64,000 nucleotides of DNA from JAJZSS01 sp964463505 (GTDB lineage Bacteria; Chloroflexota; Anaerolineae; Anaerolineales; UBA4823): the NCBI GenBank assembly GCA_964463505.1, contig CAYXDC010000007.1:18894-82893 (forward strand). The letters run 5' to 3'. The notes beneath the pieces are model-generated. The model searched no databases. It was not told the DNA's origin and saw only the letters and a list, made by a program, of their open reading frames with translations. A program made the position numbers and the translations under genes. Position 1 is the stretch's first letter. Each line of letters opens with the position of its first letter. Below, piece by piece: positions 59,967 to 64,000 of the stretch.

Positions 59967-60844
59967 GCCGGCTCCTGCAGATTCAATAACTCATCGCGCT
60001 GGACTCGCCCGGTTTGCAGATTTTGGGCTAATTCTTGTTCGCCATCTGCTTCCAGCAAAGCCAGCAATTTTTGAAATGTATCCTGAAAGCTGGCAGCTGC
60101 GGTGAGAATCTGGGAGCGGTTGGTGAGTAGGATATCGAGCATCATGCCAGAGTTGGAACCGGCCACCCGGGTTGTGCTGCGGAAGCCAGGACCGATCAAA
60201 GGGGCAACCTGCAACGGCGTGGCAGCCGCCAGGGCGTTGGCAATCAGGTACGGTAAATGACTCGTGGCGGCTGTCCATTGATCGTGTGACTCGGCGTTGA
60301 GCCACAATGGGGCTGCTCCAATAGCTCTGACTAATTCCTCGGCAAACTGTATGACCTGTGAAGAGCTGCGCTCCAGCCTGCAGAAGGCGAAGGTGGCGCC
60401 ACGAAATAAACCTGCCTCAGCATGCGTGAAAGAGTTTTGTTCTTTTCCGCACATAGGATGGCCTCCCAGCGGGTCGAATGCGCCCGGAAGTGTGCGCATG
60501 GCCTGAATGATCTGCGCTTTGGTAGAGCCCAGGTCCAATACAATGCCCCCGCGGCTCTTCCAGTGGGACATCTCGGCGAGGATTGCCAGGATGGAACGCA
60601 CCGGGGCTGCCAGGATCCACACATCCACCGGAGTTGTGATGACTGCCGGCTGGGCGTGTAATTCCTGGAAAATCCCGCTCGCATCAGCCAGCCGCAACGT
60701 TTGCGCATCCGGATCGATTCCAATTAATGCAGCACACTTACCGGACAGGGCGTAGGCTATTGACCCGCCCATCAAGCCCAAACCGAGAATTGCGACCCGA
60801 GCATGTGGCAGGATGGCTGGCGCTGGAGGGAGAACGTCACTCAT
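59963..60844 (-). CDS. tyrA: Prephenate (or arogenate) dehydrogenase
   Basis: Oxidative decarboxylation leading to tyrosine. The 293-residue protein opens with a Rossmann motif VAILGLGLMGGSIAYALSG, then VLDLGSTKAQIIQAM, FDPLGGHPMCGKEQNSF (catalytic His region), FCRLERSSSQVIQFAEELVR and ATSHLPYLIANALAAATPL, all typical of TyrA. No fused chorismate mutase or ACT domain is present, so feedback by tyrosine through an ACT domain is not expected; control may rest on the operon leader instead. Cofactor and substrate preference (prephenate or arogenate) cannot be read safely. Confidence 0.95.
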   Translation of the reverse strand: MSDVLPPAPAILPHARVAILGLGLMGGSIAYALSGKCAALIGIDPDAQTLRLADASGIFQELHAQPAVITTPVDVWILAAPVRSILAILAEMSHWKSRGGIVLDLGSTKAQIIQAMRTLPGAFDPLGGHPMCGKEQNSFTHAEAGLFRGATFAFCRLERSSSQVIQFAEELVRAIGAAPLWLNAESHDQWTAATSHLPYLIANALAAATPLQVAPLIGPGFRSTTRVAGSNSGMMLDILLTNRSQILTAAASFQDTFQKLLALLEADGEQELAQNLQTGRVQRDELLNLQEPA

Positions 60845-61916
60845 TCCCCGTTTGCTCCATCTGCTGCGCTAACAACTCAGGGGTATGTAGGGTGGGTGTG
60901 GGTGCAACCTTCCTGCCGACGGCTTCTGCAATGGCGCGCACCTGCTTGACAAGTTCGTAAAAGCGTTCAGGCTTCAGGGATTGGCCGCCATCGGAGTACG
61001 CTTCACTGGGATTGGGGTGGACTTCAACAATTAAACCATCTGCGCCGGCTGCGATGCCTGCTCTAGCTATAGCAGTGACATATTCCCAATGACCGGTGGA
61101 ATGGCTGGGATCGAGGATCACCGGCAGGTGGGTCAGAGATTTCAGGACCGGTATGGCGTTGATATCTGTTGTATTGCGCGTAGCCGTTTCGAAGGTGCGG
61201 ATGCCGCGTTCGCACAGGATCACGCGCTGGTTGCCGTGGGACAGGATGTACTCGGCTGCCATCAATAACTCCTCGATGGTTGCCATCAGTCCACGCTTCA
61301 ACAGGACAGGATGCTGGCTCTCCCCGACCGCATGCAGCAGAGAATAATTCTGCATATTGCGCGCCCCAATTTGTAATACATCAACGTAGCGCAGCATGAG
61401 GGGAATTTGATCTTGAGCCATCACCTCACTGACGATGGGCAGGCCGGTGAGCTGGCGCGCTTCTGCCAGCAGCTCCAGGCCTGCTTCTCCCATACCCTGA
61501 AAAGAATAAGGCGAGGTGCGCGGTTTATAGGCTCCACCGCGCAAGGCGTGGGCTCCGGCTTCCTTGACGGCAAAGGCCGCTTCGAAGAGTTGGTTGCGGG
61601 TTTCAACTGAGCACGGACCGGCAATCAGCACGACTTCATCCGGACCCACTCTGATCCCATCCACGGGAAAGCTGGAGCTTAGCGGGCGGAACTCACGCGA
61701 CGCCAGTTTATAGGGCCGCGAGATGGGCACGATCCGGTCAACCCCGGGCAGGTGTACAAATTGATCCTGTGAGACAGGCCTCCCGTCTCCGATGGCGCCG
61801 ATCACGGTGCGCTCGCTGCCCTGGGATAGGTGGGCGCGCAATCCATTGGCCTGAACGCGCTCGACAACTGTTTGGATCTGCACCTGGGTTGCGTCTGTAC
61901 GCATAATGATCATCAT
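60837..61916 (-). CDS. aroF: 3-deoxy-7-phosphoheptulonate (DAHP) synthase, type I-beta with N-terminal ACT-like domain
   Basis: First shikimate step, joining PEP and erythrose-4-phosphate. The 359 residues hold an N-terminal ferredoxin/ACT-like domain of about 85 residues (MIIMRTDATQVQIQTVVERV), then the barrel: VLIAGPCSVETRNQL, ALRGGAYKPRTSPYSFQGMG, DVLQIGARNMQNYSLL, LLKRGLMATIEELLMAAEYI, CERGIRTFETATRNTTDINA, ILDPSHSTGH and DGLIVEVHPNPSEAYSDGGQ. The N-terminal domain in related enzymes mediates tyrosine or chorismate/prephenate feedback. Two Met codons start the frame; the first was kept. aroH lies 25 bp upstream. Confidence 0.96.
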   Translation of the reverse strand: MMIIMRTDATQVQIQTVVERVQANGLRAHLSQGSERTVIGAIGDGRPVSQDQFVHLPGVDRIVPISRPYKLASREFRPLSSSFPVDGIRVGPDEVVLIAGPCSVETRNQLFEAAFAVKEAGAHALRGGAYKPRTSPYSFQGMGEAGLELLAEARQLTGLPIVSEVMAQDQIPLMLRYVDVLQIGARNMQNYSLLHAVGESQHPVLLKRGLMATIEELLMAAEYILSHGNQRVILCERGIRTFETATRNTTDINAIPVLKSLTHLPVILDPSHSTGHWEYVTAIARAGIAAGADGLIVEVHPNPSEAYSDGGQSLKPERFYELVKQVRAIAEAVGRKVAPTPTLHTPELLAQQMEQTGNE

Positions 61917-61941
61917 GGCGAAATTCCTCCTGAACGATAAA

Positions 61942-62316
61942 TTAACTTTTGTTGGCGAATAAATCCGGTCGCAGGCGCACGGCCTGCCTTAAATATACGG
62001 GATAGATCTGCGCTTGGGGTGTGTCTGTGTTCCAGTGAATGAGGACACGAATACAGCGTGGAAGCGCATCTATCACTGGAATCTCCTGGGCGCACATCAA
62101 GGGCACCTGGGTCCAGCCTAATTGACGGGCTGCCATGGCAGGGTAGGCAGATACGAGATCGGGTGTCAGCGTAAAAAGTACGCTGACGATATCTTCACTG
62201 TGCATTTCCGGGTTGGATCGCTGGATGTGCTCCAGAAGCTCGCGTGTAGCGCCCAGGATTTCTTCGGGCAGGTCATGCTCGACTGTGGTTGCCCCGCGTA
62301 GTCCACGTACGTTCAT
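61942..62316 (-). CDS. aroH: Chorismate mutase, AroH type
   Basis: Rearranges chorismate to prephenate. The 124-residue chain is the monofunctional AroH trimer type: VRGLRGATTVEHDLPEEILG (active-site Arg), NPEMHSEDIVSVLFTLTPDL, YPAMAARQLGWTQVPLMCAQ and ALPRCIRVLIHWNT (second Arg). ATG 62316 was chosen over a GTG two codons earlier because AGGAGG lies 5 bp before the ATG and overlaps the GTG. It is the first structural gene of the operon, 16 bp after the T-run of the attenuator terminator. Confidence 0.96.
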   Translation of the reverse strand: MNVRGLRGATTVEHDLPEEILGATRELLEHIQRSNPEMHSEDIVSVLFTLTPDLVSAYPAMAARQLGWTQVPLMCAQEIPVIDALPRCIRVLIHWNTDTPQAQIYPVYLRQAVRLRPDLFANKS

Positions 62317-62331
62317 TGCCACCTCCTGTTA

Positions 62332-62362
62332 TAAAAAAAACGCGAGACCGTTGGTCTCGCGT
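62332..62362 (-). terminator. Attenuator terminator of the aromatic operon
   Basis: Minus-strand ACGCGAGACC-AAC-GGTCTCGCGT is a perfect 10-bp GC-rich stem with a 3-nt loop followed by eight T residues. It stands between the Tyr-rich leader peptide and aroH, inside the transcribed leader. Its loop region CCAACGG (62348-62354) is exactly complementary to CCGTTGG at 62399-62405 within the leader ORF, giving a competing antiterminator pairing. Confidence 0.9.
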
Positions 62363-62388
62363 CGGGATATTCGTCCTGTTACGCCCGC

Positions 62389-62466
62389 TTAAGCGCTGCC
62401 AACGGCAAGTTGGTTGTGGCTGCCGTAATAATAAGCGCGGGCATAAGAGTAAGAGTTTAGCTGCAT
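62389..62466 (-). CDS. Tyrosine-rich leader peptide of the aromatic operon
   Basis: A 25-codon frame from ATG 62466 to TAA 62389. It begins MQLNSYSYARAYYYGSHN, with tyrosine at positions 6, 8, 12, 13 and 14, and no Phe or Trp. RNA segment 1 (CCAAC, codons 18-20) follows the Tyr run and pairs with segment 2 (GTTGG, codons 22-23). Segment 2 also pairs with segment 3 in the terminator. A ribosome stalled on the Tyr codons would cover segment 1 and free segment 2. The ribosome site is weak (no GGAGG), and an overlapping 8-codon frame starts at 62483, so initiation is the least certain point. Confidence 0.78.
   Translation of the reverse strand: MQLNSYSYARAYYYGSHNQLAVGSA
62399..62413 (-). promoter_or_regulatory. 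Attenuator segments 1 and 2 of the aromatic operon
   Basis: CCAAC (62409-62413, segment 1), a TTGCC loop, and GTTGG (within 62399-62405, segment 2) form a small hairpin. Segment 2, extended to CCGTTGG, is instead able to pair with CCAACGG (62348-62354, segment 3), which destroys the terminator stem. A ribosome finishing at the stop codon (62389) would cover segment 2 and favour termination. Confidence 0.72.
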
Positions 62467-62496
62467 ATCGATGACAATTTCATTTCAGGTTGATTA

Positions 62497-62525
62497 ACTA
62501 TACCCGAATATAAATCACTCGTCAA
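62497..62525 (-). promoter_or_regulatory. Promoter of the aromatic amino acid operon
   Basis: TTGACG (-35), an exact 17-bp spacer and TATAGT (-10) read on the minus strand. Transcription should begin near 62490, about 24 nt before the leader peptide ATG, giving a leader of about 160 nt to the end of the terminator. The other part of 62526-62745 is the divergent upstream region of the GYWKTH gene and shows no clear site. Confidence 0.8.
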
Positions 62526-62745
62526 GCGTCAATTTAGATAACTATGGTTTAATTTACCTTTTTCTCTGCTACAACCATGCCGCAAACAGCATTACTGAAG
62601 ATTAATTGCGGTATGTAATATACTAATGATGAAGATGTAACAATTCAAGCTAGAATACGTTTAATCTGTAAGTAAACCTGGCTGCAGGGAGCAGCTTTGG
62701 TACGGGGAACTCAATGGGAGATTGAATGACAAAGGAGATGGAAAG

Positions 62746-63900
62746 ATGAAACGTGTACGCTGGCTCAATATTGGAATGTTCTTGCTAATAATCGTGGCTG
62801 CACTGGCTTCTGCCGGTAGCGCCCTGGCTGAGGTAGGAGGGGAACCTCCAGCCCTATACGTGAAGAAAACTGCAATGACTACATTCGACCGTTCGTATGT
62901 ATGGACAATCAAGAAAACTGCAGATGTAAGCAGCCTGACGCTCTCACCGGGGCAGGTGATTGATGTCAACTACCAGGTAAGTGTAAGCGCCAAAGCTGTT
63001 GATGGTAACTGGCGTGCTACGGGTAAAGTAATTTTTCAAAATACAACTGATGCGCCTGTGACCATCAATTCGGTTGACGATGTGATGTCTGATGGAACAG
63101 ATGTCGATCTGGTGTGCCCCCGATCGTTTCCATATGTGTTACCTGCAAACTGGACCATCGAATGTACTTATGCAATTGATTTGCCCAACGGTAACCCGCG
63201 TACCAATTTCGTTACCGTGAGCTCATCCATTGGCGATTTTACTGCTCAAGCAGACGTTGTTTTTGGCGCTCCTGCCTATATAATCGACGAATGCATCAAT
63301 GCCTCAGATACCCTGGCTCCCGGCTCGTCCCTGGGGACGGTTTGTGCGGGCGACGCTCCGAAGACATTCAAGTATACAGTTAAGGTTGGTCCGTATGCCA
63401 CGTGTGGGGATTATGAGGTCATTAACAAGGCCTATTTCGTGACCACTGACACCAAGACCACGGGTACATCGATTGTCAAAATCCCGGTGGATGTGCCATG
63501 CGCAGAAGGCTGCTCGCTGACCCCCGGCTACTGGAAGACGCACTCCGACAACGGACCTGCACCATACGATAATACCTGGGCGAAGATCGGGGAAGACACG
63601 ACTTTCTTCTTCAGCGACAAAACCTACTACAATGTATTGTGGACCAGCCCCCGCGGGAATGCCTATTACATTCTGGCGCATGCATACATCGCCGCCGAGC
63701 TGAATGAGCTCAATGGCGCGGATTTTGGCGCTGCTCAGGCAGCTTTCGATGCAGCTACAGCTTTATTCAACAACTCTGCGAATACCCCAGAGTTTGTAGG
63801 TGGCTTGAAGGGCGCTGCCAAGGCAGAATGGACAAGCCTGGCAACCATTCTGGATAACTACAATAATGGTCTGATCGGTCCTGGACATTGTAGCGAATAA
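62746..63900 (+). CDS. Exported protein with GYWKTH motif
   Basis: A 384-residue secreted protein with a signal peptide (IGMFLLIIVAALASAGSALA, cleavage near ALA-EV). Two beta-rich domains of conserved-repeat (DUF11-like) character follow, at about 30-150 (YVWTIKKTADVSSLTLSPGQ) and 150-255 with paired cysteines. From about residue 258 comes a domain opening CSLTPGYWKTHSDNG and containing many Ala, Tyr and Asn residues, ending GPGHCSE. The GYWKTH/GYWKNH motif marks exported proteins in many bacteria, but its function is not established. ATG 62746 follows AAGGAG; a terminator closes the gene. Confidence 0.85.
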   Translation: MKRVRWLNIGMFLLIIVAALASAGSALAEVGGEPPALYVKKTAMTTFDRSYVWTIKKTADVSSLTLSPGQVIDVNYQVSVSAKAVDGNWRATGKVIFQNTTDAPVTINSVDDVMSDGTDVDLVCPRSFPYVLPANWTIECTYAIDLPNGNPRTNFVTVSSSIGDFTAQADVVFGAPAYIIDECINASDTLAPGSSLGTVCAGDAPKTFKYTVKVGPYATCGDYEVINKAYFVTTDTKTTGTSIVKIPVDVPCAEGCSLTPGYWKTHSDNGPAPYDNTWAKIGEDTTFFFSDKTYYNVLWTSPRGNAYYILAHAYIAAELNELNGADFGAAQAAFDAATALFNNSANTPEFVGGLKGAAKAEWTSLATILDNYNNGLIGPGHCSE

Positions 63901-63916
63901 ATTTTCTTGATAAGCA

Positions 63917-63953
63917 AATTAGGGGCTGCCAGCTCAACGGGCAGCCCCTAATT
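63917..63953 (+). terminator. Terminator after the GYWKTH gene
   Basis: AATTAGGGGCTGCC ... GGCAGCCCCTAATT is a perfect 14-bp stem with a 9-nt loop, followed by ATTTAAC. 63954-64000 shows nothing further. Confidence 0.85.
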
Positions 63954-64000
63954 ATTTAACGACAAATGGGTTTGTGGTATTGATCGATCGGGGGGTCTAA

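Overview
The window looks like a chromosomal contig from an uncultured or draft-genome bacterium of the Chloroflexota, most likely class Anaerolineae. This placement is inferred from gene content: TrmFO, a VKOR/thioredoxin redox fusion, a sodium-pumping methylmalonyl-CoA decarboxylase, Pro/Thr-rich exported proteins and a CPYLG cysteine motif. No marker gene settles it. Three runs of exactly 100 N (27631-27730, 44083-44182, 45831-45930) are scaffold gaps, and each falls inside or beside a gene for an exported or membrane-anchored protein. No CRISPR array, insertion sequence or prophage is visible.

Layout. 1-11122 (minus): a tightly packed run of six genes: an ABC exporter, an AddB-like ATPase, an AddA-like UvrD helicase, a stand-alone Fe-S PD-(D/E)XK nuclease, RecJ and EttA. 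The middle three look like AddAB broken into three polypeptides. 11369-15888: small hypothetical proteins, a HEAT-repeat protein, a RIO-type kinase with an elaborate attenuator-like leader, a membrane protein and tRNA-Asp. 15967-20075 (plus): hemB, hemL and an SLC13-type permease. 20222-26376: a three-repeat exported protein, RelA/SpoT, MoeA, a small acidic Cys protein and a PfkB kinase. 26440-31120: an exported C39-like protein, a lipoprotein, a methyltransferase, the VKOR fusion and TatA. 31121-37515 (plus): trmFO, a QC/M28-like enzyme, a histidine kinase, hflX and threonine synthase. 37641-40495 (minus): aspartate aminotransferase and PEP carboxykinase, together a route from aspartate to PEP. 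40725-46785 (plus): a large FAD/Fe-S dehydrogenase, two tandem CPYLG proteins and a glycosidase-like exported protein. 46863-51218 (minus): a MerR/TipA regulator with a leaderless 19-bp-spacer promoter, then the methylmalonyl-CoA decarboxylase operon. 51418-53354: a LysM protein and a degenerate M24-fold protein. 53351-62316 (minus): a nine-gene operon holding every shikimate step plus chorismate mutase, prephenate dehydrogenase and an aminotransferase. 62746-63900: an exported GYWKTH protein.

The most striking observation is the control region of the aromatic operon (62332-62525). A near-consensus promoter is followed by a 25-codon leader peptide with five tyrosine codons, three of them consecutive. 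Two mutually exclusive RNA pairings and a strong intrinsic terminator come next, then the first structural gene. This is a textbook ribosome-mediated attenuator tuned to tyrosine, the amino acid the operon's own TyrA and aminotransferase would make. A second attenuator-like leader, with its own 19-codon ORF and two tandem terminators, precedes the RIO kinase gene.
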